Below are positions 49,614 through 64,000 of a DNA stretch of 64,000 nt, in pieces. The notes beneath the pieces were generated by a model, which was given only the letters and a program-made list of their open reading frames with translations, did no database searches and was not told where the DNA came from. The translations under genes and the position numbers were made by a program. The stretch is from Ceratothoa steindachneri (taxonomy: Eukaryota > Arthropoda > Malacostraca > Isopoda > Cymothoidae): positions 71,118,286 through 71,182,285 of the forward strand of contig OZ018321.1 in NCBI GenBank assembly GCA_963969495.1, given 5' to 3'. Position 1 is the stretch's first letter, and each line of letters starts with the position of its first letter.

Positions 49614-52564
49614 TTACACAAAGAAGGAAGAATAAATGCTGATGGATTGCCAGGAAAAGTGGAATCATCAATTTTGAAGAATACCTCCGGGCTTTTAATT
49701 CAATTCGCTTTCCAGCTCAAGCAATTTATGTCTTTTTGATTTTTAAAAAGAAAATTTTATTATGTGAGTCCAGTTTTGTCTTACTTTTATAATCAGTATT
49801 TTTGGTATTTTGTTTTATACTCAGATGCCTTTGAAGATATATTAAAATCAAATAATTTATTCTATAAAATGATTTTGCTCTTATTGCATATTATGTATTG
49901 AAGCAAATGTGTACCAAGATAATGATGAAGAGTTTCTCCTTAGGAAAAGGAAAAATATGAATCCAAGCGCTTTTACCATTATTTAACAAAGCTTCTCTGT
50001 CAGTGATTAAGAATGTTTCCATTTTCCAGTGGTAACCTTATCTTTGGCATCGTACAGGTTTTATGAGTTTTTCTCAAAGTGGTAAATATTTATATGGCAC
50101 TTTAAAAGGGTTCCTTGCCTTGATGTGCCTGATATGAAAAACTTTCTTATAGTTATTGTAATTTTTTCTCTTGAACTTAAACTCTTTTCTTATTAAACTT
50201 CTATTTGCTATAAGAAAAAAAATAGAAGACTTTAATTTTGTACGTTATTTTCATTATTAAGTATTTCATTTTACTATTACTTTTCTTCCAAAATTATTTT
50301 ATTGTATCATTTAATGCTAAGGTACATACATACATCTGATCATATTAGCGCATAAATTGAGAATAGGGACATTAACCAAATAAAATCTGATGCCAAAGTA
50401 TTTAACTAGAGATTCTGTCTATTAATTATAACGTAGTTTTCGCATAAATCTGACCATTTAAATTTCAAAAGTTAAGGATGGAAGAGGAAAAAGCATAAAT
50501 TGCTTTTAAATTTCTATTTAAGTGAGAGACTTTAAGGCAGGGAATTAATTTATCGAGAGAAACGACACTTTTAGGTTGGTCGTCACATAGTTCCTTACAG
50601 CAATACTACCCAGAGGTGGATTAAATCTTTCAAAATGCAATTTAATAAAGGAGTTCTCGGATAGTGGGAGTTAGCTTAGCTTTAAATTTCGTTCATAACA
50701 CAGAGAGGCCGCTTGTTTATATACAAATAGAGAAGCGAAGAGGGGTGAGATTCATTATTTGAATTTAAGCGAACAAAGATTCAGGTGGACAAGATATTGT
50801 ATTCTTGTCAGAAATAATTGTTATCTTTCGAAAAAAATATTTGTAGCTTTATATAAAAATTTGAATACCGAACTTTCATTTACCTTTATTCGATTAGTTT
50901 TATTTTATTAAGATGAACAAATTAACAAATTTGGCGTAAAAAGAAAGGAAATGAAAGAGAAATTTTTTAAAATGGATGATTCACAAAAGAAACATAGGGG
51001 AAAGATGATCCTTTTAGGTATAAGGACTTCTGAATTTTCCATATCCAAAAATTGAAGTCAATATTTACTTAAAAATTCTTGAAATAACATTTAATTTTAC
51101 GAACTCTTCATGATTATTCTTTGCAATTCAAATAATTACCAGATTACCTCCAGCAATAAAAGTCTGACGTAATCCAACTTAAAAGGAACACATGATAACA
51201 TGAGGATCCAATGACGCGTTTAAATGGTTTCATTATCCTATCTTAGAGACCAAATTCTTTTTCTCTCGTTGGACATAAAAATGTAGTTATTACCCTTTAG
51301 AAAGTGCATAATTTCGACACAAATAAAGGTACTATATTGTGTAGTCTAGAACATAGATAAGACTACTAATGAGTTCGATTCAAATAATTCTCTTTCTATT
51401 AGCCATTATTATCAAAATCATTAGTGGTCAAGAGGATAATATGACGATAACAGTATAAATAATTCGACTACGATCGAAAGTAATATTAAATTTATTTAGA
51501 AAAACTTGGTATATAAAATAGTTCTAGTGTAAATTATTATCTAAAGTTTTAAATAGAAGAGAAAATAGCATAAATATAAGTTTAAACAGTCCGGGCCTAA
51601 TATTAATTTTGGAATAATTTTAGCCCGGATTTTATAGGCGCGTTCCCGAGTTAGAGGCATACTTCCAATCGCCCTCTAATTTCCAAAGGATTTGCTTTAA
51701 CACAGGTTGTTGATGGGTGGTGGTAATTTTGCTTGATATCTCCAAGTGGATTATTTCTAAGTAAGTTTCTTAGATTATTAAGTTTGGAGTCTACAATTTT
51801 ACAGATAAAATGTTTTAAAATATTTAGATTTCATATGAATAATATATGACCTCATTTCTTGGTATTAACATAATAGGCACGTTTTAATATTGATCTAAAA
51901 ACTCCTTTAAGCTGTGGCCTCATTTCCTTTAGCTGTATTACAACTGACAAAATATCCTACTAAGAGAGAAAGAAATAAGAAAATTTCAAGAAATCACGGC
52001 ACAATTGGTGTAGCTACTAGATAGCAAAAATTGATAACTGAAACTGCATCAGGACTTGGGGGTGAGGCATCGTTCCTCAATAGGCAGGCATCTTTTAGCA
52101 AACCGCTCTAATACAAATATAATGATGCATTTCAAGAGATCTCCTTATAATCTCCTAGTTTACCGTCGCAAACTATCTGTTTTTTTCCACAGATATCTCT
52201 GCTAAATTCACCTTATAAAAAAAATCAAATTTCGAGAAATTTCCAGACAAATGGTGCAGTTAGTAGATAGCAGAAGTTGATAAATATGGTGTCCAACTTC
52301 GAATTTCCCCCTAAAGACGTCAAACCTCAATCAAACATTATCTTTATCAGTGTGACCAATACTATCGTCAGCCGACTACTAGCGATGCACTTGCAAATAA
52401 GAGGAATCAAAGAAACTACAACGAACAAATCACAAGGACAGTTCTGGATGAAAGCACAACCATTCTAAGATAAATTTCGGATCTTCGCCATCAGAAGATT
52501 CTGGAGGCTCTTCTCATCAAAGAGATGGGCCCAAACCTCTGAACCGTGACAGGATTTCGTCGCC
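49614..52564. other. AT-rich, no gene recognised; weak repeat near 52 kb
   Basis: Segments at about 51980-52035 and 52237-52283 share AATTTC(A/C)AGA and GTAG(A)TAGCA(A/G)AA(A/G)TTGATAA, suggesting an old duplication with a spacing of roughly 250 bases. Nothing else is seen. Confidence 0.4.
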
Positions 52565-53830
52565 TTAAGAAAATATATACGTTAATATATATGTTTAGCT
52601 AAGTGTGTATAAGGAGTATTTTTGCTGTTGAATGTTTCAGGGTTTCGATGATATCTGTATTTTCTACTGGTTGAAGAGGGTTTATGAATGATTTTTGAAT
52701 AGTGCTTCGTTAATCTTTTGTAGTGTTCTTTATGGTAAACGCATTTGTTCTGTGTTAGGAGCATTCTATTGGATTGAAAAGGTTTCTTGTATATACTGGT
52801 ATTTTGGAGTAATATGTTTAATTTTCCAGGTTTTGCTATGTTAACTTTGCTTATTATATCTACGATAAATTGTTTCCACCTTTGTAATTTATGTGCTTCA
52901 TTTGATGCATGGGACAATTGTAGTTAACTCCTTGGTTTATCTGGTGCTTTCGCGAGTGGGTATCTTATTTTATTTCAGTAGAAGTCTTTTTTTAACCAGT
53001 TCATAAACTTCTGAAGTAGAGGCTTGTATTATAATGGCTTCTACGGCTTTGTGGAATGAGTTATATTTAACTAGGAGAGAGTTGTTTTGGTGTAGCGTCT
53101 ATTGTGGTTAGGAAGTCCAATATGTTGGAGTTACATTATTGAATTTCGACATTCTATTCATCATGGTGAGTGATGTTGGGCCAGTTTTCTCTGTTACATT
53201 TAGTGTATGAAAATAAGGATGTGGTGTGGTGGGTTTTCGTGTATGACTTCCCACGTTGTGCTCAAGCGAAGAGTGTGATGCAAAATGTGATATCTGGCAA
53301 TATTTGTTTTATAGGGTGGGAGTGGCTTTAATCCTTCTTGTTTAATATGTTCAGTTAGTGTATTTTTGTTATGATTGCTCAGGCTCATTGATCATTAAGC
53401 TGAGTTGAGAGCCAGAGTTCGAGAAAGTATCGAAACATTCTCCCATGTTGAGGCTTGGAGTGTTAATAAAGATTTCTAGGCAGGGTATTTAATTTGGTTG
53501 TCACCAATTTGAGAGGGTGGATGAATGTAAATTGTTTCCTGTTATAGGAGGGATAATTTAGTTTCAGTTGAAAAGAGAGAAGTTCTGTTTAGGAGTGCTA
53601 TTTGTGAAATAATGTTATAAGTTCGTGGCTGTTGTTTGTCGGTTTGTTATAGTTCATGATGTTTGGGGTCCAAGTTTCTACTGCAATAGGTGTTTCTTGT
53701 ATGAGAGAAATCTGGATGTTATGCTTAGTTCAGCATAGATATGGTTCTCGAGTTTTGTTTTAAAGGCCATATATGTTTATCTGTAGGATTTTTAGTGTTT
53801 TTACACGCGGAAAGGTAGTGTGTGAGGTGG
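52565..53830 (-). pseudogene. Non-LTR retrotransposon (Jockey-like) endonuclease relic
   Basis: On the minus strand: LKILQINIYGL, NIQISLIQETPI (the QET catalytic block), TPNIMNYNKPTN, QLKLNYPSY, FIHPPSQIGDNQIKYP, LSTTWEVIHENPPHHI (SDHLPI equivalent), then RWKQFIVDIISKV and LLTQNKCVYHKEHYKRLTKH toward the RT. This is the order of a Jockey-like ORF2 N-terminus. The usual GDFNAHSPLWG strand is lost. Many stops. The RT itself is missing downstream of 52565. Confidence 0.68.
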
Positions 53831-54433
<603 letters not shown>

Positions 54434-54467
54434 AGAGATAGAAAGAGAGAGAGAAAGAAAAAGAGAG

Positions 54468-56280
<1,813 letters not shown>

Positions 56281-56283
56281 TTT

Positions 56284-58147
<1,864 letters not shown>

Positions 58148-59261
58148 TATAGGTATTTTCAGGATAAATAAGAAGGCTACATTTATGATGTTCATCATAT
58201 TATTTAAACTCCTTGGTACCACTTTTCGGGCTCTTTACTCTATTTTCTTAGTCATTTTGCCACCAAAATCAAACTAAACTATGAAAACCTTGCTTTGTCG
58301 TGCTAACAAAGTCGCCTCATCATACTTCAGTTTCCACGAAGTCACTTTCCTCAGTAAATATTTTCAACTACCTGATATTCTTCGAATTTCTACTACCGAA
58401 CTCATAAGTCTCATATATAGGGCCCCTCAATTCACTTCTCTGGGTCAAACTCTCCCCCATTCTTAAAATTTCCTTTCCTGCCATACACTTTATATCTATT
58501 ATTTCAAACAGACGCAAAGTACGGCATTTTTTTCAACTTTAAAGACAAAATATCAACGCTGTTTCGATCATACATCATATATGCGTTCACTTGAGGTATA
58601 TTTGTGGTCAATACAGCACACACTAGATGCCCGCATTTGCGCAAATGTAGGCATCAGCCACAGAAATAAAGCACTCCTCTCTACTCTTGAATTCTCACCT
58701 ATCCGATTATATTACGAAACCAGACATCCACATCATAAACCCAACAGTATATTTTTTCAATTAAAGATACAGCCAACACCGAAAGCTAACTCCGAACACT
58801 TGAATCCCTTTACATTAGATTTACAAGCCCCACTTTGAACTTGGAGGCAAGGTCATTTCCACTTTTACTACACCTATAAGCACCCATGAACCACAAACCC
58901 CCAAACTACTCCACAATAACCAACTAATATCGTCCCATATTTTCACTCTTATCTGCCTTTTTTACAACGATGACTCCCAAAACAGGTTAATCTTAGCTTT
59001 TATTTAAAAAACAAAAAACACATTTCCCATTCCCTATTATTTAAATCCCCTGCATTTTAATAATTTAAATTCAGCCACCTCTGTTACTTATCATTCCTCA
59101 TATGATTTATTTAATCTGATAATTATTCTATAAATTTCTTATGTTTGGATATTTTTATTTTATATCCTTGAAAGTTGGTTCGTGCCCAAAACATCGATAC
59201 CAAGGAGTTAAAATAGTATGATGAACATCCTAAATGCGGCCTTCTTATTTATCCTGAATTC
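58148..59261 (+). mobile_element. Penelope-like element C with inverted terminal copies
   Basis: Near the right end, ATACCAAGGAGTTAAAATAG through CTTCTTATTTATCCTGAAT (59197-59261) is repeated inverted at the left (about 58157-58222). The roughly 62-base arms match at nine of ten positions. The GIY-YIG remnant lies between and reads toward the right end. The tail before the right arm has GTGCCCAAAACATCGATACC, comparable to the CCGAAAC tails of other copies; the left arm keeps GCCCGAAAA inverted. Confidence 0.72.
58575..58890 (+). pseudogene. Penelope-like element C GIY-YIG endonuclease relic
   Basis: The frame 58581-58838 reads TLDARICANVGISHRNKALL and FSPIRLYYETRHPHHKPNS. One frame over, the C-terminus is intact: SIKDTANTES, LRTLESLYIRFTSPTLNLEA and RSFPLLLHL. 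This is the second half of a Penelope GIY-YIG domain, with the YIG strand itself degraded (VYLWSIQ) and one frameshift near 58765. The RT is not readable upstream. Confidence 0.72.
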
Positions 59262-59808
59262 GCATACTATTTTTTAATAGTATAGCTTGGTAAATTTTGT
59301 TTAATTCTTTCATTCTCAAAATTAGTTGGAAGAACTGGTGATGTTTATTTATTTCCACAGATCTAAGTTTTCATTCCCAGAAATTGCTTATTAAGATCAG
59401 CCACCCCAAATATTAGCTTTCAAAATAAAAACCTCAGGTACACTGAGATTGCAGATCTTTACAACATCCATTGTTTGACACTTTGGGCTTAAGTAATAGT
59501 TTACGCAAAATTTGAAATACCCTCTAAAACTGGAAAATTAACAGCGAATACACAATGAAAATCAAAGGTGGAAATATTCTTGACTAAACCATGTAAATAT
59601 TCTGTTTCGTAGAACCAATGGTGTAGGAACCATTTATCATAAACCAGAAAATAAGCAAAATTAATTCCGTGAACAACATTGTAATATTTTCACTTGGATA
59701 AATGTCATAAGTAAGATCAATTCGAAATTCTATGGTATAATATTGACTTCTATGTCGGGGTTGTTGGTATTGTTGACTAGTAGATCAATGATGTAAGTAA
59801 TAAAATAA
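59262..59808. other. No feature recognised
   Basis: AT-rich, no ORF of note. Confidence 0.5.
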
Positions 59809-60775
59809 TCTGATGAGGAAATAGTAGAGTATCTTAATCATCATTTTCTTCAGTATTTACATGAGAGAATCCAGATAGATTAATTGATGATAATTTTAGG
59901 TCAAGAGAAGTAGTGTTAAATACCATTAATATGAACAGGGAAATAATTAAAGGGTTTATATTGGAGGTAAATACTGTAAAGTACTCGTATCTGGCCCAGA
60001 CAACATTCATTCTAGGTTGCTTAAAGAAGGTGTAGATAGTATTGCAGTAACTCTTGAGAAGCTATATACTAGATGACTAGATTACTGTATACAAGCATGG
60101 TTACCACAGTTTAGACATGATATCAACCTGCTAGACTCGGTACAAAGGAGGGCAACAAAAACGATACCTTCCCTGAAGCTTCTTGAATATAAAGATAGAT
60201 TGAAAGTACTAAATGTGTCTCATTTGAAAGAAGTTGTGTCAGGGAAGATATGATTGAGCTATTTAAAATCTGTTCTAGGATGGATAAGTTGGATTTTAGC
60301 AAGTTATTTGACTTAAAAGGTAGTATTTGGACTAGGGGTCACCACTTTAAAATTAAAAAACAGAAGTGCATTTAGATATTAGAAAATATTTTTTTATCAA
60401 TAGAGTGGTAGATTACAGGAATAGTTTGACACTTGAGACAGTAGACAGTCCAAACCTGAATGTTTTCAAACGCAGATTAGATGATTATATGGGAAGGGAG
60501 GATTAACTTATTTTGGGGGGCGTGGGTGTATTCTCTACCCATTCTTGTAGATACAATTTTTTATTTTTGTATATTATGGGTGATTTGTATTTTGACAATC
60601 CTAAATGATGATGCGTTTTGTTTTTGACGCATTCTTGTGTATTCCTTAAATTGTATATTGTAGATGCATGATCTGACACAATTCTATGGATGCATTTTGT
60701 AGGCGGGTTTTGATAATTGCGGATGATCTTTGATAGGCCCTTGTGGCTTTAATCCGTGAAATTATGAAATTATGT
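59809..60775 (+). mobile_element. Internally deleted CR1 copy
   Basis: Same family as 39170-42680. 59809-60075 matches ORF2 from TDEEIVE to the SRxLKEGVxSI and LYTR region (40828-41083). The next base run matches from YCIQAW (about 42018) to the end, so about 930 bases of RT core are gone. C-terminal text includes RHDINLLDSVQRRATKTIPS, DKLDFSKLFDL and NVFKRRLDDYMGRE. The 3' end has CCCTTGTGGCTTTAATCCG and AAATTATG repeated, equivalent to the TATGT tail of the other copy. Several frameshifts. Confidence 0.88.
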
Positions 60776-62480
60776 TTGAAATAGCGAGTTGTAATTATAT
60801 TCATTCGTAGGTTGTGTAGCGTCTGCCGAGGAATAGTTCCCTTCAGAAATGTGAACACTGATTGGCATCAGCACTAGCAACGACCATATTAGGTGGATGT
60901 TTGTGTGTAATGGAGGAATGAAAGAAACATTTCATAACATTCTTCATTTTAGTCACCCCTATATGGGCTATACTACCTAACTAGTGTTGAAAGCTATGTA
61001 ATTCCCTCACCCCCCTCCACACTACCCAATTATTGAGTATTGCAACATTTGTTATTCCTACAATTTTTCATTATTTTTTTTCCTTTTCTTTATCTACCTG
61101 TTTACTTCCTAATCATTTCATGCATTTTTCTTTATTGCATGAGTTTACCCTCAGTTGATAGAGGAATTCATAAATTTTTCTTTTTATACCTCTGTTTCTC
61201 CTATTTTATCCATTACACTAAAATTTAGAAAGGCGATTTTCTTAACATTTGAATTTTTATTTTGAGGTGTTACAAATTTATAGACATGGGTATACTAATG
61301 GGCAAATCTTTAGAGACTATTATATTAATCACTTCATCGGCACTAATTCTTAAAGTTTAAGAAGGGGATTTTTTTGAGTATTTGAATAATAAATTCATCT
61401 TAGTTTGGTAATGACAGGTTTTTTTACTAAAGTTATTTCTAATAATTCTTTTATAATATCAAAAAACAAAATGGTGAAGCTCAGAAATAAATATAAGTAT
61501 CGAAATTTAGGGAATTTTTTAAAACTCAAAGAATTACAAATGGTGAAGTTCAGAAAATTTATTTTTTTATATCTTCTATAACTATATTTTAGAAACGTGA
61601 TATTTTGAAAGGGATGAAATTTAGTTAAAAGTTCCTTTTTAAAATTATTATAATTGACGAAGTTCACAAAATTTAGAAAAATTTAACCATGGCTGTGCTT
61701 TTTTATATTTTAAATTTTAATCATAGTAGCGAAGCGCAAGCTAACGACGTATGGCGAAGTGGCGAAGTCATCGCCTGGTAAGATTATAATGTAACTTTGA
61801 AATTTTTAAGAATAAAAGAATTAAAGATTGTGAAGTTCAGAGAAAACAGAAAATTATTTGAAATTAAGACATGGCTCTAGGTTTTGTTTTTTTCGTATTT
61901 TCTAAGTTTTCTAGAAGTTCTTTCTAAAATAGTTTCCATTTTAATCTTTATCCCGATCCCTTGCATTATATAATTTAATAATTGTTTGGTGTAGTTGTGT
62001 TTTATAATTGTTTTAATATAATGAGAAACTTCTAAAAATAAAATTCCTTATGTGATCTTTTAGAGTATTTAAAACAAATGGAATTAGAAACGGAAGAGTT
62101 TCAGAACGATTTGCATAAATTGTTCTAATTAAGGCGATTCTTTTTTAGAAATTTAAAAAACAAAGGAAAAGACTTTTTCCTTTCTCTCAACAAACAAATA
62201 AATTCAATTTACGTGTAATATATTTTATGATGAATTCAATTGTTTGATAAAATATTATTGGAAAAGTTTTGAAAAATATTTAAATGGGAAAACTAGCTTA
62301 AAGTGTGAATAAACAAAACAAAATTGCAGATAAGAATACATATGAAAATGTAGTGGAAGAAAATGAACTAAATACAATACTACTTTAACAAATGAAGAAG
62401 TGATTAAAAGGGCTAAAATTTTACAAAACAATATGGTTACTGAATTTGAATAAAATGAATTAAAACAAATATTGTTATAT
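60776..62480. other. AT-rich, degenerate repeat only
   Basis: Between about 61460 and 61870 the phrase (A/T)GGTGAAG(T/C)TCAGAAA recurs at 61471, 61541, 61655 and 61825 in diverged form with irregular spacing, suggesting an old tandem or dispersed repeat. No gene is seen. Confidence 0.4.
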
Positions 62481-62795
62481 ATAATATGGAGGTTATTAAT
62501 ACAGTAAGAGCACAAAAATTGTCGCTGTTTTTAATTGCATGCCTGTTACTCAGTCATTATGATAGCTTCACAAATAATATAAAAAGCATTAGAAAGAAAA
62601 TATTTAAAAGTTTTATTTACCTCTTTGATAACTTGGATCCAAAATTGGATAAAAAATGACAGATTTTAAATGTTCTCTTTCTAATGCTTTTTATATTACT
62701 TGTGAATCTATCATAATGACTGAGTAACAGGCATGCAATTAAAAACAGGGACAATTTTTTTGCTCTTACTGTATTAATCACCTCCATATTATATT
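62481..62795. mobile_element. Palindromic MITE, Tc1/mariner-type ends
   Basis: Two inverted arms of about 130 bases (62481-62614 and 62668-62795) match at over 90 percent. They share TATGGAGGT(T/G)ATTAATACAG, TTTTAATTGCATGCCTGTTA, CTCAGTCATTATGATAG and AAAAAGCATTAGAAAGA. A 53-base centre separates them. TA-CAGTAAGAGC...GCTCTTACTG-TA (62500 and 62773) lies within the arms and resembles Tc1/mariner termini. No coding capacity. It lies 25-50 bases before a transposase relic. Confidence 0.85.
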
Positions 62796-62839
62796 GTCAG
62801 ACATGCAACCTATTTTGATCGCAGAATAAATTATCAAAC

Positions 62840-63415
62840 ATAGCTCGGTAGTTGCCAACCAACAGTTTTTCAGACGACAATACGATCAGCAAGGGACCAT
62901 AGGTCCAAAAACGATTGCAAGTACTTCGGTAAAATAGAGACATCACGGCTCAAATAAAAACATGCATAAAAGCAAGTCCCGCGGGACGCAACATTAAATC
63001 AGTCGCAAATCAGCTTGAAACGGACAGCAAAAAATCTGTAAGACGACTATTAGCTGTGAAGCGAATCAAAAGGGAGAACATTTGGAAAATAACCACGTTG
63101 GATTTGAGAATGATGTCATTCAACATTATGTGTTTGAACAGCTTAGCCAACAGAACTACCAGCATTGTTCTATGTTTGATGAATGCAGTGAAGCAATAAT
63201 TGAACAAAACCAGCTAAGATTAAGTGACATGTCATTCAGTGTTGCATGCCACATATATCAAAATGAGGTAATCAAAAGACAGAATTACCGGTATTGGTCA
63301 CAAAACACGCTGAATAGACACGTGGAAAAAAATAGGAATTCTCCAAAAGTTACTGTTTGGTGTAATTGAGACAATCACCAAAATTTTAACAAGATTTTGT
63401 TCAACAAAGAATCAT
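62840..63415 (+). pseudogene. Tc1/mariner-like transposase, third family, partial
   Basis: An N-terminal frame shows SVANQLETDSKKSVRRLLAV, a helix-turn-helix-like segment. The frame 63082-63369 has QLRLSDMSFSVACHIYQNEV (FSDEAHFxLNGxV in relatives), KRQNYRYWSQNTLNRHVEKN and SPKVTVWCN, ending in a stop where G or A-L/I-W normally follows. The first catalytic Asp pair (DE) has become VA, with the next residue His kept in part. The second and third catalytic blocks are absent. Frameshifted between the two parts. Confidence 0.72.
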
Positions 63416-63550
63416 TTTTAATCGCTCGCAGTTTACCTGTCCCGCAAGAACTCTCGATCTATCACCTATGGACTTTATAGTCGCGTGCGAGTCTAGTCGC
63501 AAGCGAATCTACATCTCACTATGTCGTCGGTTAGTTGGTCTCAGTTTTGA
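63416..63550. other. No feature recognised
   Basis: Short spacer before the tandem repeat. Confidence 0.4.
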
Positions 63551-63815
63551 TTTTTATTGTTTTGGTAATCACATCATAACGAAATTTGGAAACCTTATGT
63601 TGTTTTAAATTTATTTCGAGGGTTATAATTGCCAAATTCCTTCAAGGGTTAGCACGGGAATATCTTTCTTTTGGCAATAACATCATAACTATTAGGCCGA
63701 TTTTAACGGATTTTGTTTACATTCTCTTTTGAATGAAATCATTGTCAAAGTCTTCCCAAGGATGGCCAGGGAATTATTTTGTTTTGGCCATAACATAACT
63801 ATTTGACCGATACTC
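63551..63815. repeat. 122-bp tandem repeat, right array (about 2 copies)
   Basis: Same unit and orientation as 2263-2655. TGTTGTTTTA near 63599 and TTGTTTACATTC near 63713 mark two copies; GGCAATAACATCATAACTAT and GCCGATTTTAACG are shared. One copy has a short deletion after the AACG segment, so its spacing is about 113 bases. Confidence 0.85.
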
Positions 63816-64000
63816 TTCTAGACTAGACTAGGCTATAATATGCTATATTCTGCTAGGCAAGCCTAGAATAGACAAAACTATGCTAGGCTATAATATGGTA
63901 AGCTGTGTTAAGATATAATGTACAAGGGTAAGATATACAATCCTAATTTAGTCTATAAATTGCTATGCTAGGATAGCATATAGTATGTTAGGCTAGAGAA
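63816..64000. repeat. TATGCTAGGC-type minisatellite, open at window end
   Basis: Degenerate units of about 10 bases (CTAGACTAGG, TATAATATGC, TATGCTAGGC) continue to the last base, so the array extends beyond the window. Confidence 0.85.

Noticed and set aside
51585..51645. Hairpin GGGC...GCCC as a regulatory RNA
   Set aside because: Only a few paired bases around an AT loop; no supporting context.

Overview
This is invertebrate nuclear DNA, most likely from an arthropod and plausibly a crustacean. The inference rests on the repeat families present: CR1-like retrotransposons with an esterase-type ORF1, Penelope-like elements with GIY-YIG endonucleases, BEL/Pao, mariner and Tc1 relatives, SCAND3/ZBED-like hAT elements, and a decayed member of an uncharacterised Cys-rich gene family expanded in arthropods. 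Very long (AT)n tracts fit the same picture. No species can be named. I see no bacterial genes, operons, rRNA, intact tRNA or CRISPR array, and no complete host gene. Almost every recognisable coding stretch is a mobile-element remnant.

Layout, left part. 1-0.4 kb is a minus-strand CR1/Jockey reverse transcriptase scrap. 0.9-2.65 kb is a CCACCTACA-type minisatellite joined to a 122-bp tandem repeat. 3.3-4.7 kb (minus) is the Cys-rich family pseudogene. 5.25-6.29 kb is a decayed Tc1/mariner element. 6.3-8.6 kb is an unassigned block with a more balanced base composition. 8.6-9.6 kb is a CR1/L2 RT end, and 9.8-10.3 kb (minus) is the C-terminus of another RT family. 10.95-12.27 kb is a solo LTR with target-site duplication (TSD) CTGGG. 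12.7-14.0 kb is Penelope-like element A. 15.5-16.2 kb is a second Tc1/mariner relic. 17.4-18.5 kb is a head-to-head inverted pair of Penelope-like endonuclease copies between two (AT)n tracts. 19.52-20.76 kb is a mariner with good terminal repeats.

Middle part. 22.4-24.75 kb (minus) is a BED-finger hAT relic. 26.91-28.93 kb is a second hAT with 8-bp TSD ATATAGAG that carries an inverted LTR fragment. 29.32-30.72 kb is a second solo LTR of the 10.95-kb family, TSD ATAAG. 32.2-35 kb (minus) is a BEL/Pao polyprotein relic. 35.39-44.78 kb is a Gypsy-type LTR retrotransposon with TSD GTGAC and two LTRs of about 1.4 kb. Its internal region keeps gag, protease and a scrap of RT, and is interrupted by a nearly full CR1 element ending at 42.68 kb in a short TATGT repeat.

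Right part. 44.8-45.26 kb is a Penelope-like tail with CA/TA repeats and a palindrome. 45.9-52.5 kb is AT-rich and mostly featureless, with one possible host exon at 49.4 kb. 52.57-53.83 kb (minus) is a non-LTR endonuclease relic. 55.08-56.39 kb is a large foldback structure: (AT)n, inverted ends, a pyrimidine-rich arm, a centre, and a purine-rich arm. 58.16-59.26 kb is Penelope-like element C with inverted ends. 59.8-60.8 kb is an internally deleted CR1 copy. 62.48-62.80 kb is an inverted-repeat MITE, followed by a Tc1/mariner relic. 63.55-64 kb is a second array of the 122-bp repeat joined to another minisatellite.

The features do not form a pathway. They record successive insertions, nesting and decay. 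The most unusual themes are Penelope-like tails tied to CA/TA microsatellites and inverted copies, the foldback element, LTRs with variable numbers of palindromic repeats, and the same 122-bp satellite beside a minisatellite at both edges of the window.
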